The notes beneath the pieces were generated by a model. That model was given only the letters and a program-made list of their open reading frames with translations, did not search any database and was not told the DNA's origin. 64,000 nt of DNA from Nocardiopsis ansamitocini (GTDB lineage: Bacteria; Actinomycetota; Actinomycetes; Streptosporangiales; Streptosporangiaceae), in the NCBI RefSeq assembly GCF_030268225.1, contig NZ_BSQG01000001.1, forward strand, positions 485,299-549,298, given 5' to 3'. How positions within the stretch are numbered: the stretch's first letter is position 1; every line of letters begins with the position of its first letter. Below are positions 36,907 to 46,473 of the stretch, piece after piece. A program made the position numbers and the translations under genes.

Positions 36907-37113
36907 TCAATCGCGGTTCCACTCCTCGTCGGCCTCGTCCCAGTTCTTGTTGCGCTCGGCCGCGGTACTCAGTGCGGCCTGCGCCGCGGCCTTGTCGGGG
37001 TAGGGCCCCAGGCGGTCCTTGCCCGGGCTTCCCGACCCGTACTCGACCTGATTGGTCTTCAGGGAGTACCACCACTGGCTGCCATCCCCCGCACTGGTGC
37101 CGTGCTCGGCCAC
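36907..37113 (-). CDS. Small SPOR-like conserved protein (68 aa)
   Basis: The product (MAEHGTSAGDGSQWWYSLKT, then NQVEYGSGSPGKDRLGPYPD) has a SPOR-like pattern: an aromatic WWYSLKT strand, a GPYPDKAAAQAAL segment and an acidic tail. Such 60-70-residue proteins are common next to map in actinobacteria. No signal or membrane helix, so a peptidoglycan role is doubtful. Function unknown. Confidence 0.75.
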   Translation of the reverse strand: MAEHGTSAGDGSQWWYSLKTNQVEYGSGSPGKDRLGPYPDKAAAQAALSTAAERNKNWDEADEEWNRD

Positions 37114-37260
37114 GAACGCCTCCTGATATCCGTCTGCGTACTGCGTCCGCCCCGGACGTCGTCCGCCCCGGGCTCTTGAGGTCCCTACCCCGCTCGCGCC
37201 CGATCCACCGGCGATCGCGGCGCGCGTTGGACCCGGGAGCCTTAACTACAATTGCTGTCC

Positions 37261-38112
37261 ATGACTACCCCGCTGGTTCCCGGGCGAATCTCGCCCCAAC
37301 GCACGGTTCCGCCGTCGATCCCCCGCCCCGAGTACGTGGGCAAGAAGCACCCCGTCGAGGGCGTGCTGGGCGACGTCCAGACCGCGGAGACCATCGAGGC
37401 CATGCGCGTGGCCGGACGCATCGCGGCCCAGGCGCTGGAAGAGGTCGGGCGCAACGTCCGTCCCGGTGTCACCACCGACGAACTCGACCGCATCGGGCAC
37501 GAGTTCCTGTGCGACCACGGCGCCTACCCCAGCACCCTCGGCTACAAGGGCTACCCCAAGTCGCTGTGCTCCTCGCTCAACGAGGTCATCTGTCACGGGA
37601 TCCCCGACGACACGGTCGTCTCCGACGGCGACATCGTCAACATCGACATCACCGCCTACATTCACGGCGTGCACGGCGACACCAACGCCACTTTCCCGGC
37701 CGGTGACGTCGACGAGGAGTCCCGCCTGCTGGTCGAGCGCACCCGCGAGGCGACCGCCCGCGCGATCAAGGCGTGCCGTCCGGGCCGACAGGTCAACGTG
37801 ATCGGCCGGGTCATCGAGTCCTACGCCAAACGGTTCGGCTACGGGGTGATCCGCGACTTCACCGGCCACGGCGTCGGGCCGGAGTTCCACTCCGGCCTGG
37901 CGGTGCCGCACTACGACGACCCGCGCGCCGACACCGTGCTCGTCCCCGGCATGACCTTCACCATCGAGCCCATGATCACCTTGGGCACCATCGACTACGA
38001 CATCTGGCCCGACGGCTGGACCGCGGTCACCCTGGACCGCAAACGCACCGCACAGTTCGAGCACACCCTCGTGATCACCGACGACGGCGTGGAAATCCTC
38101 ACGTTGCCCTAG
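37261..38112 (+). CDS. map: Methionine aminopeptidase, type I
   Basis: Map removes initiator methionine. The ATG at 37261 gives 283 residues with an N-terminal extension (about 1-35, including PRPEYVGKK) typical of actinobacterial long-form Map. The catalytic domain carries [20 protein letters not shown] (first metal Asp), VHGDTNATF (second Asp), GHGVGPEFH (His), MTFTIEPM (Glu) and QFEHT (Glu). It opens the peptidase run that continues to 43486. Confidence 0.95.
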   Translation: MTTPLVPGRISPQRTVPPSIPRPEYVGKKHPVEGVLGDVQTAETIEAMRVAGRIAAQALEEVGRNVRPGVTTDELDRIGHEFLCDHGAYPSTLGYKGYPKSLCSSLNEVICHGIPDDTVVSDGDIVNIDITAYIHGVHGDTNATFPAGDVDEESRLLVERTREATARAIKACRPGRQVNVIGRVIESYAKRFGYGVIRDFTGHGVGPEFHSGLAVPHYDDPRADTVLVPGMTFTIEPMITLGTIDYDIWPDGWTAVTLDRKRTAQFEHTLVITDDGVEILTLP

Positions 38113-38165
38113 ACGCGGCCCCGGGTCCACCGTCGCCGCCGGGGGTGGCGTTAGGCTCGGGCCTC

Positions 38166-38999
38166 GTGAAGATCCTCATCTCCGCCGACATGGAAGGCGC
38201 GACCGGAGTCACCTGGCCCGCCGACGTGGAGCCCGGCACCGAGCAGTGGCAGCGCTGCCGCGCCATGTTCACCTCCGACGTGAACGGCGCCATCGCGGGG
38301 TTCTTCGACGGCGGCGCCACCGAGGTCCTGGTCAACGAGGCGCACGCGACCATGCGCAACCTGCTGCTGGAGCGTCTGGACGAGCGTGCCGCCATGCTGA
38401 CCGGACGGCACAAGGACCTCACCATGGTGGAGGGCGTGCAGCACGGCGACGTCGACGGGGTGGTGTTCCTCGGCTACCACTGCGGTGCGGGCACCGAAGG
38501 CGTCCTGGCCCACACCTATCTGCCCAACTCCATCACGGGGGTCTGGCTGGACGGCGAACCCGCGAGCGAGGGCCGGCTCAACGCGCGGGTGGCCGCGGAG
38601 TACGGCACCCCGGTGGTCCTGGTCACCGGGGACGACCGTGCCTGCGCCGACGCCCTCGGTTACGCGCCCGGTGCCCGAACGGTCGCGGTGAAGGACTACG
38701 TCTCCCGCTATGCGGCGGTGTGTCGCCCCCCGGCCCGTACCTTCGCCGACATCTCCCGGGAGGCCGCGGCAGCGGCGCTCCTGGCCAAACGGCACCCACC
38801 CGCGGCACCGGCGCCCATGACGGTGGAGGTCGAGGTGGACGCCGCCCAACTGGCCGGCGCCGCAGCGATGGTGCCGGGAGTGGAACAGGTCGGCGAACTA
38901 CGGGTCCGCTACACCTCGTTCGACGCCTACACGATGATCCGGTGCTTCAAGGCGGTGACGACGCTGATCTCGGCGGCCGTGGAGAAGCACTACGGCTAG
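38166..38999 (+). CDS. dppA: D-aminopeptidase DppA (family M55)
   Basis: DppA-type M55 peptidases release N-terminal D-amino acids (D-Ala in Bacillus) from short peptides. The GTG at 38166 gives 277 residues with the zinc/active-site residues at the positions known for DppA: Asp8 and Glu10 (SADMEGATG), His60 (NEAHATMRN), His105 (GYHCGAG) and Glu135 (EPASEGRL). The SFDAYTMIRCF C-terminus is typical. Its product spectrum fits recycling of peptidoglycan-derived peptides. 45 nt separate it from the next peptidase. Confidence 0.93.
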   Translation: MKILISADMEGATGVTWPADVEPGTEQWQRCRAMFTSDVNGAIAGFFDGGATEVLVNEAHATMRNLLLERLDERAAMLTGRHKDLTMVEGVQHGDVDGVVFLGYHCGAGTEGVLAHTYLPNSITGVWLDGEPASEGRLNARVAAEYGTPVVLVTGDDRACADALGYAPGARTVAVKDYVSRYAAVCRPPARTFADISREAAAAALLAKRHPPAAPAPMTVEVEVDAAQLAGAAAMVPGVEQVGELRVRYTSFDAYTMIRCFKAVTTLISAAVEKHYG

Positions 39000-39044
39000 G
39001 CGCGTGGTCCGGCCCGCAGAAAGCAGTGAGTGAGGAGCCCCACG

Positions 39045-40400
39045 ATGCAGGAGTCCGTCGACTGGAACACGGCCGACGACGAGGTCGTCCGCTTCACCTC
39101 GGACCTGATTCGGATCGACACCACCAACCGGGGAGGCGGCGACTGCGTGGAACGTCCGGCGGCCGAGTACGCCGCCGGTCTCCTGGCCGAGGCGGGCCTG
39201 GAACCCCTGTTGCTGGAATCCGCGCCGGGCCGGACCAACGTGGTGGTCCGGATTCCCGGCAGCGATCCGGGGGCCGACGCCCTGTTGGCGCACGGCCATC
39301 TCGACGTGGTACCGGCCGACCCGGCGCACTGGCAGTTCCACCCGTTCTCCGGGGAGGTCAGCGACGGCACGGTCTGGGGCCGGGGCGCGCTGGACATGAA
39401 GAACACCGTGGCCACACTGGTGGCCCTGGTCAGGGAGTGGGCGCGCAGCGGTCGGCGTCCGCGCCGCGACCTCGTACTGGCCCTGACCGCCGACGAGGAG
39501 GACAGCGCCGCGTACGGCTCGGACTGGCTGGTTCGCGAGCACGCCCAGCTGTTCGAGGGATGCACGGAGGCCATCGGGGAATCCGGCGCCTACACCTTCC
39601 ACGCCACCGACTCGGCCGGTGAACCGGTTCGGCTGTACCCGGTGGCTGCCGGAGAGCGCGGCAGCGCCTGGCTTCGGTTGAGCGCACACGGCACTGCCGG
39701 GCACGGCTCCAAGGTCAACCGGGACAACGCGGTGGGCGCGGTGGCTGCCGCGGTGGCCCGCATCGACGCCCATGAATGGCCGGTGCACCTGACCCCGGTG
39801 ACCAGGGCGGCGATCACCGGTATCGGCGCGGCCCTGGGCGTGCACACCGGTCTGGACGCCCCCGGTTTCGATCCCGCTCGCGACCTGGACGCCGTGGTGG
39901 CACGGTTGGGGCCGGCCGGACGACTGGTGGCCTCCAGCGTGCGCAACAGCGCCAACCCCACCATGCTGTCGGCCGGCTACAAGGTGAACGTGATTCCGGA
40001 GTCGGCCTCGGCCGGGGTGGACGGGCGCATGCTTCCGGGCGCCGAAGAGGAGTTCGTCACCGCGTTGGACGCCCTGACCGGCCCCCGGGTGGACTGGGAG
40101 TTCGCCCATCGTTCAACGGCACTGCTGTCACCGGTGGACGCCCCGGTGTTCACCCAGATGGAAAAGGCCCTCCTGGAGTACGATCCGCAGGCGCACGTGG
40201 TGCCGTTCTGCATGTCCGGCGGCACCGACGCGAAGCAGTTCGCCACCCTGGGAATCAGGGGCTACGGGTTCACCCCGTTGCTGCTTCCTCCGTCCCTGGA
40301 CTACAACGCCCTTTTCCACGGGATCGACGAGCGGGTTCCCGTGTCGGCGCTGCACTTCGGGCTCCGCGTCCTCGACCGGTTCCTCACCGAACCGGCCTGA
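39045..40400 (+). CDS. M20 family metallopeptidase (ArgE/DapE/ACY1-like)
   Basis: A 451-residue cytoplasmic dizinc hydrolase (ATG at 39045, GGAG 7 nt before). Metal-site motifs are LLAHGHLDVVPAD (His, Asp), WGRGALDMKNTVA (bridging Asp), LALTADEEDSAAYGS (catalytic Glu and ligand Glu) and the C-terminal LFHGIDERVPV His. An inserted dimerisation domain occupies about 190-325. The substrate class is peptides or N-acyl amino acids; with its DppA, S9 and S66 neighbours a dipeptidase role is plausible. Confidence 0.9.
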   Translation: MQESVDWNTADDEVVRFTSDLIRIDTTNRGGGDCVERPAAEYAAGLLAEAGLEPLLLESAPGRTNVVVRIPGSDPGADALLAHGHLDVVPADPAHWQFHPFSGEVSDGTVWGRGALDMKNTVATLVALVREWARSGRRPRRDLVLALTADEEDSAAYGSDWLVREHAQLFEGCTEAIGESGAYTFHATDSAGEPVRLYPVAAGERGSAWLRLSAHGTAGHGSKVNRDNAVGAVAAAVARIDAHEWPVHLTPVTRAAITGIGAALGVHTGLDAPGFDPARDLDAVVARLGPAGRLVASSVRNSANPTMLSAGYKVNVIPESASAGVDGRMLPGAEEEFVTALDALTGPRVDWEFAHRSTALLSPVDAPVFTQMEKALLEYDPQAHVVPFCMSGGTDAKQFATLGIRGYGFTPLLLPPSLDYNALFHGIDERVPVSALHFGLRVLDRFLTEPA

Positions 40401-40514
40401 TCGCGCCCTCGTCCGGTTGAACCGGTGTTCCTGTGCGATTCCCGGCGGTCGGTCGACACGATCGGGCACTCTGAACAGTGTTGGCGCCGATTTTCACAGA
40501 GAGGGAGAGCCCCC

Positions 40515-42551
40515 GTGCACCAGAGCCCCATTGCTCACGGCTCGTGGCCGTCCCCGATCGACGCCGCGCTGGTGGCGCGGCACGACGGGGCGCCCGGCTG
40601 GCCCGCGGTCCTGGGCGAGGAGGTGTGGTGGACCACGCCGTTGCCGCAGGAGGGCGGCCGGGTCTCACTGTGCCGAACCCGGCTGGACAGTGTTCTGGAT
40701 TCCCCTGAGACGGTGCTCCCCGCACCATGGAACGTGCGCAGCCGGGTGCACGAGTACGGTGGCCGTCCCTATCTGCTGCTCCCGGGGCACGACGGACCGA
40801 CCCTGGTGTTCAGCGAGTACGGCGACCAGAGGCTGTACCGCTACGAACCGGGCCGGGCGCGGCACCCGCACGACCCGTCTCCGGGGCCGGTGGCGCTGCC
40901 GACCCCGTTGACGCCGGAGCCCCGGCTGCCCTCTGGCACGCGTTACGTGGAACCGATCGCGGGGCCGGGCGGCGAGGAGGTGTGGTGTGTCCGCGAGACA
41001 CACACCGGATCCGCACCCACCGACGTGGTACGCGACCTCGTCGCGGTTCCCCTGGACGGCTCGGCCGCCGAGGCCCCCGACGCCGTCCGGGTCCTGGTGC
41101 GCGACACCCACTTCCTGTGCTGCCCACGGGTGTCCCCCGGCGGAGGACGCCTGTCCTGGATCGGCTGGGAGCACCCGGCGATGCCCTGGGACTCAACGCT
41201 GTTGCGTGTGGCCGACCTGGACGCGGGGTCAGTGGTGGGTGAGCCGCGCACGGTGGCTGGCGGCCCCGACGAGGCGGTCGTCCAGGCCGAATGGAGCGAT
41301 CCCGACACGCTGTACTACGTGTCGGACCCCCAGGGCTGGTGGCATCCGCACCGGATCGACTTCACCGCGGGAGGGCGGCCCGTCTCGGCGGGGGCGTCGC
41401 TCGTGGCGGATTCCCCCGAGGAGTTCGGCGGTGCGCTGTGGCTGTTGGGATCGTCCTGGCTGGCCCCCATGGAAGACGGCCGCCTGGCGGTGGTGCACGG
41501 GCGTGCCGCAACATCCCTGGGCCTGCTCGACCCCGGTACCGGCGCACTCGCCGACGTCGACACCCCGCACACCGAGTGGTTCTCGCGATTGGCGGTGGCC
41601 GGGGACTTCGTGGTCGGGGTGGCGGCGTCCCCGACACTGCCCGCAGAGGTGGTGCGGGTGGGGCCGAAGGGGTACCAGTCGCTGAGCCGACCGAGCGCTC
41701 CCGTCGAGAGCGTCCACGCCGATTACCTGCCCCGGCCCGAGGCACGGGTCTTTCCCGGGGTGGGCGGACGCGAGGTCCACGCCAACGTCTACCCTCCGTA
41801 CAATCCTCGCGCCCGGGGGCCGGAAGGCGACCTTCCACCGTTCGTGGTCTTCGTGCACGGGGGCCCCACCAGTCGCAGGCCCATGGTGCACGACCTTGAG
41901 GTCGCCTACTTCACCAGTCGGGGCATCGGCGTGGCCGAGGTCAATTACGGCGGTTCCACCGGGCACGGACGTGCCTACCGCAACCGACTGCGCGAGGAGT
42001 GGGGTGTGGTGGACGTACAGGACTGCGTCTCGGTGGCCGAGGCCCTGGCCGCGGAGGGTGCGGCCGACCCCGAGCGGCTCGGGATCCGCGGCGGCAGCGC
42101 GGGGGGCTGGACGAGCGCGGCAGCGCTGGTGTCCTCCACCGTGTTCGCGTGCGCCACCATCAAATACCCGATCCTGGACCTCACCGGGTGGCGGACGGGC
42201 GAGACCCACGACTTCGAGTCGCAGTACCTGGAGACCCTTGTGGGCGGTTGGCCGCAGGAGCGGCAGCGCTACTCGGAGCGTTCACCAGTGAACCGGGCCG
42301 AAACGGTCGGCGTGCCGTTCCTGCTCATGCAGGGCCTGGAGGACGCGATCTGCCCACCGGTGCAGTGCGAGCGCTTCCTGGAACGCATCGCCGGCCGCGG
42401 CGTCCCGCACGCCTACCTGGCCTTCGAGGGCGAACAGCACGGTTTCCGGCGGGACTCCACCATCATCGCCGCGCTGCACGCGGAGCTGTCGCTGTACGCC
42501 CAGGTGTTCGGGTTCCAGAGCGACGCACCCGACGTGGAGCTGAACGCGTGA
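40515..42551 (+). CDS. Prolyl-oligopeptidase family (S9) serine peptidase
   Basis: A 678-residue protein (GTG at 40515 after GAGAGGGAGAG). A seven-bladed beta-propeller-like N-terminal domain spans about 1-420, with repeated VWWTTPL, LVFSEYGDQRLYRYE and TLYYVSDPQGWWHP strands. The alpha/beta-hydrolase domain carries Ser528 (IRGGSAGGW), Asp610 (GLEDAICP) and His642 (GEQHGF). No signal peptide, so it is a cytosolic oligopeptidase of the S9C acylaminoacyl-peptidase style. It overlaps the next gene by 4 nt (GTGA). Confidence 0.92.
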   Translation: MHQSPIAHGSWPSPIDAALVARHDGAPGWPAVLGEEVWWTTPLPQEGGRVSLCRTRLDSVLDSPETVLPAPWNVRSRVHEYGGRPYLLLPGHDGPTLVFSEYGDQRLYRYEPGRARHPHDPSPGPVALPTPLTPEPRLPSGTRYVEPIAGPGGEEVWCVRETHTGSAPTDVVRDLVAVPLDGSAAEAPDAVRVLVRDTHFLCCPRVSPGGGRLSWIGWEHPAMPWDSTLLRVADLDAGSVVGEPRTVAGGPDEAVVQAEWSDPDTLYYVSDPQGWWHPHRIDFTAGGRPVSAGASLVADSPEEFGGALWLLGSSWLAPMEDGRLAVVHGRAATSLGLLDPGTGALADVDTPHTEWFSRLAVAGDFVVGVAASPTLPAEVVRVGPKGYQSLSRPSAPVESVHADYLPRPEARVFPGVGGREVHANVYPPYNPRARGPEGDLPPFVVFVHGGPTSRRPMVHDLEVAYFTSRGIGVAEVNYGGSTGHGRAYRNRLREEWGVVDVQDCVSVAEALAAEGAADPERLGIRGGSAGGWTSAAALVSSTVFACATIKYPILDLTGWRTGETHDFESQYLETLVGGWPQERQRYSERSPVNRAETVGVPFLLMQGLEDAICPPVQCERFLERIAGRGVPHAYLAFEGEQHGFRRDSTIIAALHAELSLYAQVFGFQSDAPDVELNA

Positions 42552-43486
42552 GGACCGTCCCCCAACTGCGCAGGCCGCCCCGCTTGCGTCCGGGTATGCG
42601 GGTGTCGGTGGTGGCGCCGTGCAGTCCGATGCCGCGCGAACGACTGGAGCGCGCGTGTTCGATCGTCGAGGCCTGGGGTTTGGAGCCGGTCCTGGGAGAG
42701 CACGTGCTGGACCGGCACCCGCGGCTGCCCTACCTGGCCGGGCTGGACTCCGACCGCGCCGCCGACCTTCAGGCGGCGTGGCTGGATCCCACGACGTCGG
42801 CGGTGCTGTGCGCGCGTGGGGGCAACGGTGCGCACCGGGTGGTGGACCTGCTGGACTACTCGGCGATGCGGACGGTGGCACCCAAGGTGTTCGTGGGCTA
42901 CAGCGACGTGACCGCGCTGCACGAGGCGTTGGCGATGGAGCTGGGCGTGTCCACCTTGCACGGACCGGTGATCGCAACTCGGGAGTTCCTGGAGGAGGAG
43001 GCGACTGCGGAGGGGTTGCGCGCGACCCTGCTCGACCCGGATTCCCTGGTGAAGCTCACCTCTCCCGGAGCCGAGACACTGGTACCGGGTACCGCGCGGG
43101 GGGTGACGTTCGGGGGGAACCTGAGCCTGCTCAGCGACGGGTTGGCCACTCCGCACAGCCGGCTCTCGGGGACGGGCGGCATCCTGCTGCTGGAAGACGT
43201 CAGCGAGGACGTCTCCCGGATCGACCGGATGTTGGGCCAGCTGCTGCGCACCGGCTGGCTGTCGGGGGTCGCCGGTATCGCACTGGGCTCGTGGCGGGAC
43301 TGCACGCCCGGCCCCGACGTGGTGCGTGCGCTGCTGGTCGAACGGTTGGCTCCGTTGGGCGTCCCCGTGGTGGGGGACCTGGGGTTCGGGCACTGCCCCG
43401 TCCAACTGACCGTGCCGCTGGGCGCCATGGCCACCCTCGATGCCGACGCAGCGACGCTGACCCTGGACGCCCCCGCGCTGGCCTGA
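42548..43486 (+). CDS. LD-carboxypeptidase family S66 (LdcA/MccF-like)
   Basis: A 312-residue Ser-Glu-His peptidase. Motifs are VSVVAPCSPMPRERLERACS, CARGGNGAHRVVDLLDY, nucleophile Ser in FVGYSDVTALHEAL, Glu in LLLEDVSED and His in GDLGFGHCPVQLTVPLG. LdcA cleaves the L,D-bond of murein tetrapeptides; MccF members instead open acyl-sulfamoyl adenylate antibiotics. Its translational coupling to an S9 peptidase and the nearby DppA favour cell-wall peptide recycling, but self-protection against a microcin-like compound cannot be excluded. Confidence 0.9.
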   Translation: MRTVPQLRRPPRLRPGMRVSVVAPCSPMPRERLERACSIVEAWGLEPVLGEHVLDRHPRLPYLAGLDSDRAADLQAAWLDPTTSAVLCARGGNGAHRVVDLLDYSAMRTVAPKVFVGYSDVTALHEALAMELGVSTLHGPVIATREFLEEEATAEGLRATLLDPDSLVKLTSPGAETLVPGTARGVTFGGNLSLLSDGLATPHSRLSGTGGILLLEDVSEDVSRIDRMLGQLLRTGWLSGVAGIALGSWRDCTPGPDVVRALLVERLAPLGVPVVGDLGFGHCPVQLTVPLGAMATLDADAATLTLDAPALA

Positions 43487-43637
43487 CTCCTTGCGCGGCC
43501 CGACGTCGGTCGGTCGTCCCGAGGACATCTCCTACTTTCGGCCTAACCCGATTCCAACCTCATGGACGAGGACTTCTCACCCGATTCCACGCATACTCGA
43601 AGGAGAGGCCCAGACACACCAGAGTGGGGGAAGCACG

Positions 43638-44000
43638 ATGGCCACGGCACAGTTGAGTGGAAATGCCGGCGTCTGGGGGCTCCACGGAGCCACACGCTTC
43701 GAACACCGGCGGGCGCCGACCCGGCTGCGAACCTTGTGGTCCGTCACGAGCGGTGTCCTGGGCGCGCTGTTCGCGGCCGAGCTGGTGCTGCCCGAAGCCG
43801 ACCCCGATGAGGTCCGCTCCCTGCTCGTCGAGCTGGGCCGCCTGGACGCCTCGGCCCTGCCCGCCGAGCGGACGGTCGCACTGGAGGCGTTCCAGGCGGA
43901 CAAGGGGCTGCCGGTGAACGGAGTCGCCGACGGCCGCACCGTCTCCGGGCTCATGCGGTCCGTCTCCGAAGTCCGGGAACTGCGCGAACTCGGTTTGTGA
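43638..44000 (+). CDS. Small protein with peptidoglycan-binding-like C-terminus
   Basis: A 120-residue protein (ATG at 43638, AGTGGGGGAAG upstream). The N-terminus is polar, and a weak hydrophobic segment SVTSGVLGALFAAELVL lies at about 35-55. The C-terminal part (AVALEAFQADKGLPVNGVAD-like, about residues 77-107) resembles one repeat of PG_binding_1. No signal peptide. Function unknown, and the domain call is tentative. Confidence 0.6.
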   Translation: MATAQLSGNAGVWGLHGATRFEHRRAPTRLRTLWSVTSGVLGALFAAELVLPEADPDEVRSLLVELGRLDASALPAERTVALEAFQADKGLPVNGVADGRTVSGLMRSVSEVRELRELGL

Positions 44001-44137
44001 GCCGCCGCCAAGGATCAGGCGGCCGTTGCCCACTGGTCCCCGACGTTTCTGCTCGGGGAACCTCAGCCGTGACGCCGGCTCCGGACGGGCGCGACAGCAG
44101 GAGGACGCCCCGGACGACCGGTCGTTGAGATGGCGGC

Positions 44138-44911
44138 CTAGTCCAGGAAAGCGCGCAGCAGTGCGCTGGTGCCGTCGAGGTGTTCGGTGACCGCGGCCCG
44201 AGCGGCCTCGGGGTCGCGGGCCTGGATGGCGGCGACGATCGCGGCGTGCTGGGCGCGGCTGTGCTCCAGGTTCTTGGCCAGCATCGGCATGGCGTTGAGC
44301 AGGTCGTTGACGCGCATGCGGGCGTCGGCCAGAGCAGAGGTCAGCGTCACCGAACCCGCGAGCTCGGGGAGGGTGAGGTGGAAGGCGGTGTCGCGGCGGC
44401 GGTAGTCCTCGATGGTCGCGTCCTCTGCCTCGGACATCCGCGCGATTAGGGTCTGCTCCTGCTCCGCGCTGAGCCCTCGGGCCGCCAGGAGAACTGCGCT
44501 GCCCACTTCCAGGGCGAGGCGGAAGGTGAACAGGTCGTCGAGGCCGGAGTCCATCTGGCGCAGGAGCCGCTGGGCCTCGGCCCGGCTCGGGCGGGGCGGC
44601 ACGTAGGTCACGAAGGTGCCACCGAAACGGCCGCGCCGGGACTCCACGTAGCCGGCCTCTTGGAGAGCGCGGATCGCTTCGCGCAGCGTGATGCGGCTGA
44701 CCCCCAGCCGGGCGGACAGCTCGCGCTCAGCGGGGAAGCGTTCGCCGCGCGGCACCACGCCCAGCTTGATCGCCGAGAGCATGCGCTCGACGGTCTCCTC
44801 GAAGGCGTTGCCCGCGCGTACCGGGCGAAAAACCGCCTCGGCCGTCGGCTCGCCGGGCCCGGCCCCGTGCTCGGACCGCGACTCGCCCACACCGACCTCG
44901 CACTCGCTCAC
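44138..44911 (-). CDS. FadR/GntR-family regulator (FCD domain)
   Basis: A 257-residue repressor with an N-terminal winged helix at about 33-105 (LGVVPRGERFPAERELSARL, GVSRITLREAIRALQEAGYV) and a C-terminal helical FCD ligand domain (FRLALEVGSAVLLAARGL to the end). It is 101 nt downstream of the permease on the same strand. In Streptomyces, a GntR-type regulator (EpuRI, from memory) controls the glnA4 ethanolamine genes; by context this is the local equivalent. Confidence 0.88.
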   Translation of the reverse strand: MSECEVGVGESRSEHGAGPGEPTAEAVFRPVRAGNAFEETVERMLSAIKLGVVPRGERFPAERELSARLGVSRITLREAIRALQEAGYVESRRGRFGGTFVTYVPPRPSRAEAQRLLRQMDSGLDDLFTFRLALEVGSAVLLAARGLSAEQEQTLIARMSEAEDATIEDYRRRDTAFHLTLPELAGSVTLTSALADARMRVNDLLNAMPMLAKNLEHSRAQHAAIVAAIQARDPEAARAAVTEHLDGTSALLRAFLD

Positions 44912-45012
44912 GCAGCGCGTCCCCGACGGCTACTTTCTGCTGTTGACGACTACCACCATAGGACGGGAGCCGGCGGCGAAGGACCGGGCCCGCGCCGCCG
45001 GCGCGGCGGGGC

Positions 45013-46473
45013 CTACTTCAGCTCGGACTCGGCCTTCTCCAGCAGCGCGAACTCCTCCTCGGGTGCGTTGGCCACCAGTCGGTGACGCGAGTAGAACCAG
45101 AAGTAGGCGAGGAAGACCACGAAGATCGCCGCGGTGATCCCCGCACCGACCATGTCCACGAAGAAGGTGGCCGCCACCGCGCACAGCGCGAGCACGAAGG
45201 CGATTCCGGTGGTCACCGTTCCGCCGGGCGTGCGGTAGGGGCGCTCCAGGTCGGGTTCGCGGCGGCGCAGCACGATGTGCGACAGCGTCATCAGGACGTA
45301 GGACACCGTCGCGCCGAACACCGCGATGTTGATCAGTTGGTCGCCGTTGCCCACGGCGGTGGCCAGCAGGAAGCCGATCGTTCCGGGGACGATGAGCGCC
45401 AGGTAGGGGGTCTTGCGCTTGCCGGTGACCGACAGCCAGCGGGGCAGGTAACCGGCCCGGCTGAGCGCGAAGAGCTGGCGCGAGTAGGCGAAGATGATGG
45501 AGAAGAAGCTCGCGACGAGGCCGGCCAGTCCCACGTAGTTGACGAAGTCGGCCAGCAGGGTGTTGCCGCCGTATGCCTGGCGCAGCGCCTCGGGCAGCGG
45601 GTTGGTCGACTCCGACATCAGTGCCGCGCCCGCGCCGCCCGGGGCGAGCACGAGCATGCAGGCACCGGTGATGATCAGCACCGTCATTCCACCGATGATG
45701 CCGCGCGGCATGTCGCGCTTGGGGTCGCGCGCCTCCTCCGCTGCCAGGGGGACCCCTTCGATGGCCAGGAAGAACCAGATGCCGAACACGAACGCGCCGA
45801 GGACGCCCGCGTAGCCGAAGGGCAGGAACTCGCTGGCTCCCAGGGCGTCGGTGGGCGCGATGTCGAAGAGGTTGGCGGGGTCGAACTTGGGGACCATGCC
45901 GATGATGAAGGCGACGAGGGCGACCATCGCCACTCCGGTGATGACGAACATCAGCCGCAGCGCCTCCCCCACGCCCCACAGGTGGATGCCCACGAAGATC
46001 AGGTAGCAGGCGAGGTAGACGACCCACGCGGGGGTCCCGCCCAGCAGGCCCAGGGCCTCGACGTAACCACCGATGAAGACGGCGATGGCCGCCGGTGCGA
46101 TGGCGTACTCGATGAGGATCGCGGTCCCGGTGGCAAACCCCCCGAGCGGCCCCAGCGCGCGGCGGGCGAACCCGTATCCCGCACCCGCGGTGGGGAGTGC
46201 GGAGGCGAGTTCGGCCAGGCCGAACACCATGAACAGGTACATCATGCCCATGAGGACGAAGGCGATGAGCAGGCCGCCCCACCCGCCCTCGGCAAGACCG
46301 AAGTTCCATCCGGCGAAATCGCCGGAGATGACGTAGGCGACCCCGAGCCCGGCGAGGAGGACCCAGCCGGCCGCGCCCTTCTTCAGCTGCCGTTTTTGCA
46401 GGTAGTCCGCGCTGGCGGTGGAGTAGTCCGCGCCCTGGATGTGGACGTGTCTCGTACTGTCGTCGTCTGCCAC
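45013..46473 (-). CDS. APC-family permease, ethanolamine-permease-like
   Basis: A 486-residue transporter with about 12 membrane helices. GTG at 46473 gives VADDDSTRHVHIQGADYSTA. Segments such as LGVAYVISGDFAGWNFGLAE and EGVPLAAEEARDPKRDMPRG match the EutP/Eat ethanolamine permease branch of the APC superfamily. Divergent from the glnA4-like gene across a 370-nt control region, so substrate uptake and first enzyme are likely co-regulated. Confidence 0.88.
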   Translation of the reverse strand: MADDDSTRHVHIQGADYSTASADYLQKRQLKKGAAGWVLLAGLGVAYVISGDFAGWNFGLAEGGWGGLLIAFVLMGMMYLFMVFGLAELASALPTAGAGYGFARRALGPLGGFATGTAILIEYAIAPAAIAVFIGGYVEALGLLGGTPAWVVYLACYLIFVGIHLWGVGEALRLMFVITGVAMVALVAFIIGMVPKFDPANLFDIAPTDALGASEFLPFGYAGVLGAFVFGIWFFLAIEGVPLAAEEARDPKRDMPRGIIGGMTVLIITGACMLVLAPGGAGAALMSESTNPLPEALRQAYGGNTLLADFVNYVGLAGLVASFFSIIFAYSRQLFALSRAGYLPRWLSVTGKRKTPYLALIVPGTIGFLLATAVGNGDQLINIAVFGATVSYVLMTLSHIVLRRREPDLERPYRTPGGTVTTGIAFVLALCAVAATFFVDMVGAGITAAIFVVFLAYFWFYSRHRLVANAPEEEFALLEKAESELK

